From the NCBI GenBank assembly GCA_031284645.1, contig JAITXS010000178.1, positions 1-18,220 of the forward strand: a DNA stretch of 18,220 nt, written 5' to 3'. The stretch's first letter is position 1. Each line of letters starts with the position of its first letter. Shown piece by piece: positions 7,641-14,782 of this stretch. Made by a program: the position numbers and the translations under genes. The notes beneath the pieces were generated by a model that did not search any database, was not told where the DNA came from, and saw nothing but the letters and a program-made list of their open reading frames with translations. This DNA comes from Spirochaetaceae bacterium (GTDB lineage Bacteria > Spirochaetota > Spirochaetia > Treponematales > Breznakiellaceae).

Positions 7641-8539
7641 GCTTTCCCCCACAACGATTCAGGATACACACCGCTTGCCGTTAATTGTTGTATGCGTTTT
7701 ATTGCCGCCTCTTTGTCCTCTTGATACGTTATGCCAAACCATTCTGAAACAGCATCAAGCGCACATATTTTTAGCGTTTTGTTTTTAATAAACCAATCAG
7801 CAGCGCGGGGCAAATAACATTCACTTTTTAGTTCCCGTCCTTCCAGTGCTAAAAATTCAGCAAAGTATTTTTTCAATGCAGAAAAAATTGTTGCCGGAAA
7901 TCCCCAAAAGTTCATCGAGACAGGCATATCAGCGCCAAGTTTTTGTACCACGCCATCGGGAGCAGTGTTAATGACCCCGCCGCTTGTGTTTTCAATCTTC
8001 ATAAGCTCATCAACGCCGGTTAAAAAACCGTTTTGTATTTCGCACACACCGCGTGTTACCGTTCCTTTAAGACTTAACGTTTTTTCCAAACGGTACGGAA
8101 CAAGAGCGCCGTCATGCACATCGCTTTGATTTAAAAAAGCGCCCATCGCGGCAAAAGCTTCACGCCCGTAAAAATCATCCGAATTGATAATAGCAAACGA
8201 CGCATCAATGCACTCTTGTGCACAGAGAAGCGCATGAGTCGTTCCCCAGGGCTTTGTGCGTTGCGGGTTCACCAATTCAGACGGAATAAGACTGTCTAAT
8301 TCCTGATAGGCAAGCTCATACTCAACTTTGTTTTTTAGCCGCGATAAAACAACATCAGTAAAATCCGCTTCAATGTCGCGCCGGATAATAAAAATAATTT
8401 TTCCAAAACCACTGCGCAATGCATCAAACACCGAATAGTCAAGCAGTACTTCTCCATTCGCTCCAAGCCGATCTATCTGTTTAAGCCCGCCATAGCGGCT
8501 TCCCATGCCTGCCGCAAGCACTACTAAAATTGGTTTCAT
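7637..8539 (-). CDS. Sugar-1-phosphate nucleotidyltransferase (candidate Gal-1-P/Glc-1-P uridylyltransferase)
   Basis: This 300-residue enzyme has the NTP-transferase fold: LAAGMGSRYGGLKQID at residues 8-23 (the GxGxR-type nucleotide loop with a following Lys), PWGTTHALL near 98-105, and IINSDDFYG at 118-125, whose Asp pair should bind the metal. It transfers a nucleotide from NTP to a sugar phosphate with release of pyrophosphate. Which NTP and sugar cannot be read from the sequence. Its position between araD and galE-galK, with no galT in the operon, suggests it makes UDP-galactose or UDP-glucose from the hexose-1-phosphate; this is inference. An AGGA ribosome-binding site overlaps the araD stop, 11 bases before the start ATG. 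Its stop overlaps the galE start (ATGA). Confidence 0.8.
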   Translation of the reverse strand: MKPILVVLAAGMGSRYGGLKQIDRLGANGEVLLDYSVFDALRSGFGKIIFIIRRDIEADFTDVVLSRLKNKVEYELAYQELDSLIPSELVNPQRTKPWGTTHALLCAQECIDASFAIINSDDFYGREAFAAMGAFLNQSDVHDGALVPYRLEKTLSLKGTVTRGVCEIQNGFLTGVDELMKIENTSGGVINTAPDGVVQKLGADMPVSMNFWGFPATIFSALKKYFAEFLALEGRELKSECYLPRAADWFIKNKTLKICALDAVSEWFGITYQEDKEAAIKRIQQLTASGVYPESLWGKA

Positions 8540-8550
8540 AATGATAATTC

Positions 8551-9252
8551 CTATTGCCCGTAATAGGCATTTGCTCCGTGTTTACGTTCCCAATGTTTGC
8601 GCGTGATGTGTTCGGGCAAGGGTGAAGCTGAAGGTTCAAGAACAAGTGTAAGCAACGCCATCTTGCAGATTTCTTCCAGCACGGCAGCTTGGTAAACCGA
8701 GTCGGCGGGACTCTCGCCCCAGGTAAAAGGGCCGTGTCCTGCGACAAGAACCATTTTCATGTGCAATGGATTTTTTTGTTCGTTTTTAAATGCCGCAACA
8801 ATGAGTTTGCCTGTTTCAAGCTCGTAATCTCGTTTTACAGCCTCCGCGCTCATAAAATCCGTGCAAGGGACGGTTTCCGCGCCGTGGTCGGCGTGGGTTG
8901 TGCCGAATACCGGCAACGGACGGCGCGCCTGCGCCCATGCAACCGCATACGGCGAATGAGTATGAGTAATACCCTTAATGCCGGAAAACTCGCGGTAGAG
9001 AACACCGTGGGTTTTTGTGTCGGACGAAGGCCGCATTTTGCCATCAACAACTTTGCCGTCAAGGTCTACAATCACCATAGAGTCAACAGTAAGTTCATCG
9101 TACGGCACACCGGAGGGCTTTATCGCAAAAACACCCTTTTCCGCATCAAACGCCGAAACATTCCCCCATGTATATATGGCAAGCCCCCGCCGGGGAATTT
9201 CCATATTCGCCTCAAATGCCTTTTCTCGCAATGATGTATAAATATTCGCCAT
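8551..9252 (-). CDS. araD: L-ribulose-5-phosphate 4-epimerase
   Basis: It converts L-ribulose-5-phosphate to D-xylulose-5-phosphate, the last step of L-arabinose catabolism before the pentose phosphate pathway. The 233-residue protein matches the E. coli enzyme (231) with a constant shift of two residues. The zinc and catalytic residues align as Asp78, His97 and His99 (in ITHTHS), Asp122 (in TTHADHG), His173 (in VAGHGPF) and Tyr231 in the terminal HGANAYYGQ. The start is ATG 9252, preceded by AAGGA at 9264-9268; an upstream in-frame TTG at 9282 would lie before that site. It is the first gene of the operon araD, nucleotidyltransferase, galE, galK, and sits away from araA and the FGGY kinase (14783-17889), which is unusual. 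A strong promoter with operator precedes it. Confidence 0.95.
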   Translation of the reverse strand: MANIYTSLREKAFEANMEIPRRGLAIYTWGNVSAFDAEKGVFAIKPSGVPYDELTVDSMVIVDLDGKVVDGKMRPSSDTKTHGVLYREFSGIKGITHTHSPYAVAWAQARRPLPVFGTTHADHGAETVPCTDFMSAEAVKRDYELETGKLIVAAFKNEQKNPLHMKMVLVAGHGPFTWGESPADSVYQAAVLEEICKMALLTLVLEPSASPLPEHITRKHWERKHGANAYYGQ

Positions 9253-9263
9253 ACTATAAAAAA

Positions 9264-9268
9264 TCCTT
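9264..9268 (-). promoter_or_regulatory. Ribosome-binding site of araD
   Basis: AAGGA on the minus strand, 11 bases before ATG 9252. It decides the start against the in-frame TTG at 9282. Confidence 0.65.
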
Positions 9269-9293
9269 TGCTTCTCTACCAAAGCATATTTTT

Positions 9294-9332
9294 TTCACGC
9301 TAAAACGAATAGCCTCTCATTTTTTGCGTGAA
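9294..9332 (-). promoter_or_regulatory. Inverted repeat in the araD leader
   Basis: TTCACGC at 9294-9300 is the reverse complement of GCGTGAA at 9326-9332. After a one-base mismatch the stem continues for four A-T pairs, leaving a loop of about 16 bases. In the predicted mRNA this hairpin would begin within a few bases of the 5' end, and one arm overlaps the operator palindrome. It could protect the 5' end, or the far arm could be a second half-site for the regulator. Both ideas are inference. Confidence 0.45.
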
Positions 9333-9339
9333 CGTTCAC
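9328..9339. promoter_or_regulatory. Perfect palindrome, likely repressor operator of the araD-gal operon
   Basis: GTGAACGTTCAC is its own reverse complement over 12 bases, with a central CG as in many LacI-family operators. It begins two bases after the -10 box and covers the predicted transcription start near 9335, the classic place for a repressor. The regulator is not encoded in the window. I saw no second exact copy elsewhere in the window by eye. Confidence 0.7.
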
Positions 9340-9341
9340 TC

Positions 9342-9370
9342 ATTGTAAAACAAAAATTTTCTCCTGTCAA
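9342..9370 (-). promoter_or_regulatory. Sigma-70-type promoter of the araD-gal operon
   Basis: On the minus strand, TTGACA (9365-9370, exact consensus) is followed after exactly 17 bases by TACAAT (9342-9347, one mismatch). Transcription should start near 9335 and give a leader of about 80 bases before araD. This is the strongest promoter I can see in the window. Confidence 0.8.
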
Positions 9371-9421
9371 TAAAACGTCAAGCGCCAAGGCGATTGCATT
9401 TACTTTGAATACCAGAAGATG

Positions 9422-9470
9422 GTCCGCGAATATCAGCGGACAATTTTTAAATGCAGGAGCCCTGCGCATG
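9422..9470. terminator. Hairpins between the small lipoprotein gene and the araD promoter
   Basis: Two small hairpins follow the lipoprotein gene. The first met by its transcript is GCAGG/CCTGC with a three-base loop (about 9454-9466), followed on the minus strand by ATTTAAAAATT. The second is GTCCGC (9422-9427) with GCGGAC (9436-9441) and an eight-base loop. On the plus strand the second is followed by AATTTTTAA. They probably insulate the lipoprotein gene from the araD promoter, but neither is a textbook terminator in the needed direction. Confidence 0.4.
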
Positions 9471-9477
9471 GAGATGG

Positions 9478-10122
9478 TCATGTATGTGTCGATTCTGTAA
9501 ACCCCCAGCCTTCCCATGTGTAGGTATATGAGCATGTTTGTGTTTCGCTAAAATCGCCGGTGTATGCGCCTTCTTCGGTATAGAGCAACATGCCGGAGGA
9601 TACCGGTGTTTTTCTGCCATTGGGGTCTAATTTAAAGCTGTAGATCGGGCGCGGCAGATTTGATGAACACCAGAGTGGCTTTGCGTATCCGCTTCTAACC
9701 GTGTAAAGGAACAGGTGATTTTTTACGCTTGCGTCATCGTTTTCAAGGCGTTCAGGCGGGCTGTTGCCAAAGCTGTATGATTTCCAAAGCGAAAACAGGA
9801 TTTCCATATTGCCCTCTCCGCTTATGTCACCCAGGCAAAAATCATCTACCCACCAAATGTCTTTTGATGTCCAAATTACATTACCCGCACCATCGGTAAT
9901 GCTCAGTTGTCCTTTTGCAAGTTTATAAGCGTAGCCGCCTGCCTGCGCTTTTTTTTCGTGCTGCGGCAAAGCCTTCTTTATCCGCAAGAAGGCTTTGAAT
10001 TCAGCGCTTGCGCTATCGACAGAGGTCTTGGCAGTACAACTTGATAGTAATACTGATATTGAAAGCACATACAGAACAGCAAGATACAAACATGATCTAA
10101 ACGTAATTGGCAGGCGCTTCAT
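9478..10122 (-). CDS. Small exported lipoprotein of unknown function, paired with a DUF3160 protein
   Basis: I do not recognise a named family. The 214-residue protein has a basic start (MKRLPITFR), a hydrophobic run and a lipobox-like LLSSC with Cys29, so it should be exported and lipid-modified. The mature part has a beta-rich look: GQLSITDGAGNVIWTS, then GDISGEGNMEILFSLW, which resembles the calcium-binding DxxxDG-type loop of FG-GAP/VCBS repeat proteins in degenerate form, then LWCSSNLPRPIYSF and a Trp-rich end (YTWEGWGFTE). The start is taken at ATG 10122; a GTG at 10128 adds two residues. It lies 24 bases after the DUF3160 gene on the same strand, so the two are probably cotranscribed and may work together at the cell surface or in the periplasm. 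Confidence 0.65.
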   Translation of the reverse strand: MKRLPITFRSCLYLAVLYVLSISVLLSSCTAKTSVDSASAEFKAFLRIKKALPQHEKKAQAGGYAYKLAKGQLSITDGAGNVIWTSKDIWWVDDFCLGDISGEGNMEILFSLWKSYSFGNSPPERLENDDASVKNHLFLYTVRSGYAKPLWCSSNLPRPIYSFKLDPNGRKTPVSSGMLLYTEEGAYTGDFSETQTCSYTYTWEGWGFTESTHT

Positions 10123-10146
10123 ATACACATAAATTTTGCTTTCTTA

Positions 10147-12399
10147 TCAGCGGCTTATAGCTCGTGATTTCTTCACATTTGCCATAAAGACTTTTTTCCA
10201 GTCCGCCGAATCCGGAATATCATCGTTGATTAAACGCTCGTGCCATGCTTCATCAGTCATGCGCTCATTTAAAGGGACGATAAACTCATAATGGGAATAC
10301 ACCACACCGCGTCCCAGCACTACATCTCCGTTGCGGGGAAAGGCAACGTATATTACTTTAGCATAGCCGGTAGCTTCTTCAAGCACCCTTCCGTTTGGAT
10401 CGCTTGCAAGATCCGCCACAATCGCGCCGGGATGTAAATACAAGTAGACCTCCGGGTTCTGATTTTTAATGTCTTCCTTTTTTGCGGTATACCAGATATG
10501 TTCAAGCTCCCCGCCGTAATTGCGGATAGTTTTGTATTCTGCTTCGGTGCGCTCCGTGCCCGACAATTCCTTTTCGGCTATGACGGCTAAACTATGCGCA
10601 AGACCTGATAGGACTCCTAAAGATTCCGCCGCTTGCGCTGTCAGTAAATCGCGGGATTTAAGCACGTTGATCGTCATATCGACCAAGGATGCCAAGCGCC
10701 CAAACAGCACAGGATTTGGCTCCACATAGCCGCGATCATCAGGCGGGGGCGGCGGTTCATCGCCATCGCCGCCTTTTTCTGCCATAGATTCTTTTGTATA
10801 GAGAACAGTATCGTGTTTAAGCTCTGTCCAACTGCCCTCAAACGTGTTAAGCGACTTTAAATCCCATGCGGTATTTTGCATAAAAAACGGCAGCCCGCTT
10901 TTGTCGGGATTTTCTGTAAGCGGAAGCAGCATATACAGCCAGGCCCAGTATAAGTTTGATGTCCATGTATCTGTATCAATCGTTTTTAAATACGCTTGCA
11001 CTTTTTTAAGATTGCCGCCGTATTCCGGGTACGCATCCATTTCACCGTCATGTTGTAAAAGACTGATTGCCGTCTGTGATCCTAATGCGGCAGGAATATC
11101 AAGGGCTTTAGGCAGCATACGATCAGGCGTTTCCCTATCCATAAGCCGCTGAAAAATCGAGGCGTCAATTGTAAAGCGGCTGCCCAGAAAACGGTAGCCG
11201 CTTATTGCATTATCCCTATCAGGCTGTATAGAGGCAGTGTAGATCGGTATGTCATTGATTTTAGGCGGCGGCAATTTTTGGATAATTTTGAGGGCGTCGG
11301 CAAATTTTGCCGCATCGCTTATCATCGTTATAGTCTGCACATCACCTAACTGATTTTTATAAACTGATTTCAACACATCAGCGTATTGCGCAAAGCCCAG
11401 ATCATCACACTCACCTACAAAAAACGAAATTGTATCAAAAAGCGTATAAAACAGATTTTGTGCCTTTTTATTTTGCAATGCCGCGGTCTGTAGCAGCGCC
11501 GACTTTACTTCGTCTTCGTTGGCGCTGCGGAATGTTGCCATTCCATACCACTTTTGCGCCTTAAAGTATGCCTTGAGAGCCTTTGTTTGGGTATAATGCC
11601 CGCGCGGAGCATACTGCGAATAATCCATCTCTTGCGACAAAAGCGGCGAGGCGGATATGCCGTCTTGTGCATTGATAAGAGCTATTTCCGCATTTACAAC
11701 GCTTTTTACAAGGTCGGGAACATCGAAACTTTCATCAATCAGTTTTGCGCCTATGCTAAAAAACGCAATATTACGCTTGGCGGCATTTTCAAAATCAGTA
11801 CTTTGCAGCATTTCGTACTGGGCAATCGAATTCTGCGTCATTGCCACGCCAAGATTTTTTAAGACACCCGCTAATTTTTCCTGTTCAAGATTTTTTAACA
11901 CATAATCAAACATCAAATGAAACGTGTGTGTCGCGCTATCTGTGGTGATAAAACTCGGAACATAATTATAGCGGTTGCTTTCATAGACCCCGAAATACTC
12001 CCGTTCGTTGTCACTGTCATCAACGGCAAATCCGTTTTCAAAAATCATATTTTTTACGTCATCAGTCATATTTGACCACACATGATAATAGTAAGATCTG
12101 TCGGTAAACTGATTTAAATTAACGATATTGGCAAGTTCTTTTTCAACCGTATATGCAGGAGTCTGTGCCTTTCCGTCATACAGATACTGTGTGTACTCTG
12201 CCCGCAAATTATGCAAAGCGGCGGCATCGACACCCGCATCGTTTTCGCTTTCCGCATTTTCAATCCGGCGCTCGTCCCCCAGCTCTTCTGCCGCAGAGTA
12301 TTCAGACGCCGCCTGATCGACATCCTTCTTTGCACAAGCTGATCCCAAAATCATCACAAAAATAATAACTGTATATAGCTTTCCAAAACATTTTTTCAT
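10147..12399 (-). CDS. DUF3160-family lipoprotein
   Basis: This 750-residue protein carries features typical of DUF3160: near the N-terminus YFGVYESN, then VPSFITTDSATHTFHLMFDY; in the C-terminal half GSWTELKHDTVLYTKES, a proline run inside GDEPPPPPDDRGYVEPNP, and near the end RGVVYSHYEFIVPLNERMTDEAW. The biochemical role of the family is unknown. Its N-terminus (MKKCFGKLYTVIIFVMILGSAC) fits a lipoprotein signal with Cys22; Gly at -3 is loose but acceptable for spirochaetes. A Glu/Asp/Ala-rich linker of roughly 45 residues follows. I start at ATG 12399 for this signal; an in-frame TTG at 12444 adds 15 residues but would spoil it. TTGACA at 12439-12444 with TAAATG 17 bases on (12416-12421) could be its promoter, though it would leave only about ten leader bases. 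The small lipoprotein gene follows after 24 bases. Confidence 0.8.
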   Translation of the reverse strand: MKKCFGKLYTVIIFVMILGSACAKKDVDQAASEYSAAEELGDERRIENAESENDAGVDAAALHNLRAEYTQYLYDGKAQTPAYTVEKELANIVNLNQFTDRSYYYHVWSNMTDDVKNMIFENGFAVDDSDNEREYFGVYESNRYNYVPSFITTDSATHTFHLMFDYVLKNLEQEKLAGVLKNLGVAMTQNSIAQYEMLQSTDFENAAKRNIAFFSIGAKLIDESFDVPDLVKSVVNAEIALINAQDGISASPLLSQEMDYSQYAPRGHYTQTKALKAYFKAQKWYGMATFRSANEDEVKSALLQTAALQNKKAQNLFYTLFDTISFFVGECDDLGFAQYADVLKSVYKNQLGDVQTITMISDAAKFADALKIIQKLPPPKINDIPIYTASIQPDRDNAISGYRFLGSRFTIDASIFQRLMDRETPDRMLPKALDIPAALGSQTAISLLQHDGEMDAYPEYGGNLKKVQAYLKTIDTDTWTSNLYWAWLYMLLPLTENPDKSGLPFFMQNTAWDLKSLNTFEGSWTELKHDTVLYTKESMAEKGGDGDEPPPPPDDRGYVEPNPVLFGRLASLVDMTINVLKSRDLLTAQAAESLGVLSGLAHSLAVIAEKELSGTERTEAEYKTIRNYGGELEHIWYTAKKEDIKNQNPEVYLYLHPGAIVADLASDPNGRVLEEATGYAKVIYVAFPRNGDVVLGRGVVYSHYEFIVPLNERMTDEAWHERLINDDIPDSADWKKVFMANVKKSRAISR

Positions 12400-12530
12400 A
12401 GTTAAAGCCAGCATACATTTATTAGAGAATAGATTCAATGTCAAAAGCCGCGGCTTACCCCTTTATTAATGCGTAATATTATATTGATCATCTCGTCCTT
12501 TTCAGCATAATAGACTTGTTTAAGAGCATT

Positions 12531-12862
12531 AAAGATACCATAATGACAGTATAGGGAAGGAAGTAAAGGCAAAGGATGCCGGGGCGGTTCTTTTTAAACG
12601 GTTGTACGGGGTAAAACCTGCTACATTCTGCCGGGAAAAAAGACACTCAAAAGAAAATCTGCCTCCATGCAGTACATTGTGGTAGATGTAACCGAAAGTC
12701 CGATAAACCGGCCCAAAAAGAACCAAAAAGAGTACTAGTCAGGGGGGAAAACGGCACACACTGAAGACGCAGGTCATCATTGAGCGCAACAGCCTGCAAA
12801 TCATCGATGTGCAGGAAGCCAAAGGCAGCGAACATGATTTCAAGGTGTATAAAGATACCATA
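12531..12862. repeat. Exact 12-base direct repeat bracketing the transposase debris
   Basis: AAAGATACCATA occurs at 12531-12542 and again at 12851-12862. The second copy encodes KDTI in transposase piece 3; the first also encodes KDTI in one frame. This may mark a recombination between related element copies, or be chance in AT-rich DNA. Confidence 0.5.
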
Positions 12863-12993
12863 TTGAACATATTAATTGCAGGATAAAAACATTTAGATGC
12901 ATGTCATATCAGTACCGGGGGCATTGCTGTAACCGGCATGCCTTGAGAATGACTTTGATTTGCGGTATCATAAACCATGACAGACGCGTTTAG
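12551..12993 (+). pseudogene. Decayed IS5-family transposase (four fragments, shifted frames)
   Basis: No single frame is open, but four pieces follow the order of an IS5-type transposase. (1) 12590-12628 reads LFKRLYGVKPATF, the N-terminal 'FKRLTGVKPETF' region. (2) 12667-12738 reads QYIVVDVTESPINRPKKNQK and ends at TAG; it contains the first catalytic Asp. (3) In another frame, 12740-12886 reads GGKRHTLKTQVIIERN and then KGSEHDFKVYKDT. (4) 12899-12993 reads NRHALRMTLICGIINHD, the usual C-terminal end. The stretch holding the second Asp and most of the Glu region is missing between pieces 3 and 4, and another deletion lies between 1 and 2. The element is therefore inactive. No terminal inverted repeats were found. 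The region otherwise fills the gap between the divergent DUF3160 and OPT genes. Confidence 0.8.
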
Positions 12994-13014
12994 ATGGTTG
13001 TTAAACAAATCTAA
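12990..13014. promoter_or_regulatory. Imperfect inverted repeat upstream of the OPT transporter
   Basis: TTAGAT (12990-12995) pairs with ATCTAA (13009-13014), and inside it TTGTT (12998-13002) pairs with AACAA (13004-13008), with a two-base GG bulge. It lies 21 bases before the OPT start codon. It could be an operator or a weak hairpin. It begins at the transposase stop codon, so it could also be a leftover of the insertion element. Confidence 0.35.
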
Positions 13015-13035
13015 TAAAATAAAGGTAGCGACATT

Positions 13036-14691
13036 GTGATAGAACAAGAAAATATTCCGTTTAACAAACAGTTTACATTGCGGGGAATCGTTATCGGCAG
13101 CATAGGATCGGCGGTTCTCACGATGAGTTCAATGTATGTGGCGCTCAAGCTGGGAGCGTTGCCGTGGCCAATTATTTTTGTGGCGCTGGTGTCGATGTTT
13201 TTTTTAAAACGCCTTGGCAAGACTAATGTACAGGAAATAAATGTAACCCACACGGCAATGTCCGCAGGCGCCATGACGGGGGGCGGCTTGGCCTTTACCT
13301 TGCCGGGTATTTATATGCTAAACCCCAATGCCAATGTCAATTTTTTCCAATTATTTTTTGTAATTGCAGGCGGCGTCATCTTGGGTCTGATTTTTACCGC
13401 GCTTATCCGCAAATATTTTATCGAAACACAAGATTTGCCCTACGCAATGGGCGTTGCCGCCGCCGAAACGGTGAGCGTAGGCGATGAAGGCGGCAAAAAA
13501 GCGGGCTTGTTGTTTGCATCGCTTGGCTCATCGGGACTTTTTACGTTTATTCGGGATGGAATTCCGGCATTTTTCGGAAAAACCATCATCCCCGCCGCCA
13601 TCATGAACCAAAAAATGCTTGCGCTAGGCTCGGCGGGCGGCGTCTGGCTCTCGCCCATGCTAATTTCCATAGGCTATATCATAGGGCCGCTTGCCATAGG
13701 CGTGTGGTTTTTAGGCGCACTGATAGGCGATGCGGGCGTTTTAATCGCCGGCACAAAAACTGGCATCTTTGATGCCGCAACAGCGGCGACAGTCAAATCG
13801 TCGCTCGGCATAGGCCTTATGGTGGGAACAGGCATTGGCATCATCATTAAAGGAATTATCCCCAAGGCAAAAGAAATCTTTTCGCCCATGTTCAAAAAAG
13901 CATCGTATTCGGGCGGTTTTATAGACCTCCGCTGGACACCCATCGTTATTGCCGCCCTGGCCTTTGTTTTTACGATTGTGTGCAAAATGGGCGTCGCGGC
14001 AAGCATCATCACGATACTTGGCGTGTGGCTTGCCACGGTCATGTCGGCGCAAGTTGTCGGGCAATCGGGCATCAACCCCATGGAGATTTTCGGGATAATC
14101 GTGCTGCTTGCGGCAAAAGCGGTTTCGCGCATAGGCCAAACCGAAGCATTTTTTATCACCGCAATCGTAGCCATCGCCTGCGGTCTTGCCGGAGATGTGT
14201 TAAACGACTTTAAAGCCGGCCACATCCTCAAAACAAATCCCAAAGCGCAGTGGCTGGCCCAGTGCATAGGCGGCCTTGTCGGGATTTTTGTCTCGCTCGG
14301 CGTTTTCTACGTTGTGGTAAAAGCCTACGGAGCCGAAGCCTTTGGAGCCGGCAAGATGTTCAGCGCCCCGCAAGCAGGCGCCGTTGCCGCAATGGTTGGC
14401 GGCATCCCCCATGTCGGCGCCTTTGTCATAGGACTCCTCGCCGCCTTCATCCTTTACATGTTCAATTTTCCAATAATGACCCTTGGCCTTGGCGTCTACC
14501 TGCCTTTTTTCCTTTCGCTTACCGCATTCATAGGCGGCGCCCTCTCCTTTATCGTCAAAAAAGCGACTCCCGCGACCCACAAACGCGGCAACGGCCTTAT
14601 CATAGCCTCTGGAATCTTAGGCGGCGAAGCAGTCATCGGCGTGGTTATTGCCATTTTTCAAGCGGTAGCAGGATTTGCAGAGATTAAGTAG
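13036..14691 (+). CDS. OPT-family oligopeptide (or metal-chelate) transporter
   Basis: This 551-residue, strongly hydrophobic protein has a pattern of many membrane helices. The N-terminus FTLRGIVIGSIGSAVLTMSS followed by SMYVALKLGALPWPI is typical of OPT/YSL transporters, as are VTHTAMSAGAMTGGGLAFTLP, YFIETQDLPYAMGVAAAETV and the GGIPHVGAFVIGLLAA region. It should import short peptides or metal chelates across the inner membrane by proton coupling; the substrate is not readable. The length fits the shorter prokaryotic OPT members. The start is GTG 13036, with AAAGG at 13021-13025 as the ribosome-binding site. No clear promoter was seen. It stands alone on the plus strand and ends at a strong hairpin facing the arabinose operon. 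Confidence 0.85.
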   Translation: MIEQENIPFNKQFTLRGIVIGSIGSAVLTMSSMYVALKLGALPWPIIFVALVSMFFLKRLGKTNVQEINVTHTAMSAGAMTGGGLAFTLPGIYMLNPNANVNFFQLFFVIAGGVILGLIFTALIRKYFIETQDLPYAMGVAAAETVSVGDEGGKKAGLLFASLGSSGLFTFIRDGIPAFFGKTIIPAAIMNQKMLALGSAGGVWLSPMLISIGYIIGPLAIGVWFLGALIGDAGVLIAGTKTGIFDAATAATVKSSLGIGLMVGTGIGIIIKGIIPKAKEIFSPMFKKASYSGGFIDLRWTPIVIAALAFVFTIVCKMGVAASIITILGVWLATVMSAQVVGQSGINPMEIFGIIVLLAAKAVSRIGQTEAFFITAIVAIACGLAGDVLNDFKAGHILKTNPKAQWLAQCIGGLVGIFVSLGVFYVVVKAYGAEAFGAGKMFSAPQAGAVAAMVGGIPHVGAFVIGLLAAFILYMFNFPIMTLGLGVYLPFFLSLTAFIGGALSFIVKKATPATHKRGNGLIIASGILGGEAVIGVVIAIFQAVAGFAEIK

Positions 14692-14716
14692 CCATTCGTC
14701 TTAATCAATTTTAAAA

Positions 14717-14755
14717 GGAAGCTGTTCCAAAATCTGACATTTTGGAACAGCTTCC
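14717..14755. terminator. Perfect 17-bp hairpin, shared terminator of OPT and araA
   Basis: Bases 14717-14733 (GGAAGCTGTTCCAAAAT) pair perfectly with 14739-14755 around a five-base loop (CTGAC). On the minus strand the stem is followed directly by TTTTAAAATT, so it fits an intrinsic terminator for the araA operon; on the plus strand the T run comes only 15 or so bases later. It lies between convergent genes, so it may work both ways. It could also be a member of a dispersed palindrome family. Confidence 0.75.
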
Positions 14756-14782
14756 AATCATCTAATAATTATTTTTTTATCG

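Noticed and set aside
8689..9241. Open frame of 181 codons on the plus strand opposite araD
   Set aside because: araD is certain from its zinc and catalytic residues; the antisense product has no recognisable pattern.
12400..12444. Upstream TTG start of the DUF3160 gene
   Set aside because: It would put 15 residues in front of a good lipoprotein signal, and the TTGACA there fits a -35 box better than a start codon.
12529..12835. Minus-strand open frames of 65 and 62 codons
   Set aside because: They lie antisense to the transposase fragments and match nothing I recognise.
13674..14580. Long open frames on the opposite strand and in other frames of the OPT gene (197, 132, 126 and 145 codons)
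   Set aside because: They shadow a clear OPT transporter in G+C-rich sequence, have low-complexity or odd composition, and no ribosome-binding sites or recognisable motifs.
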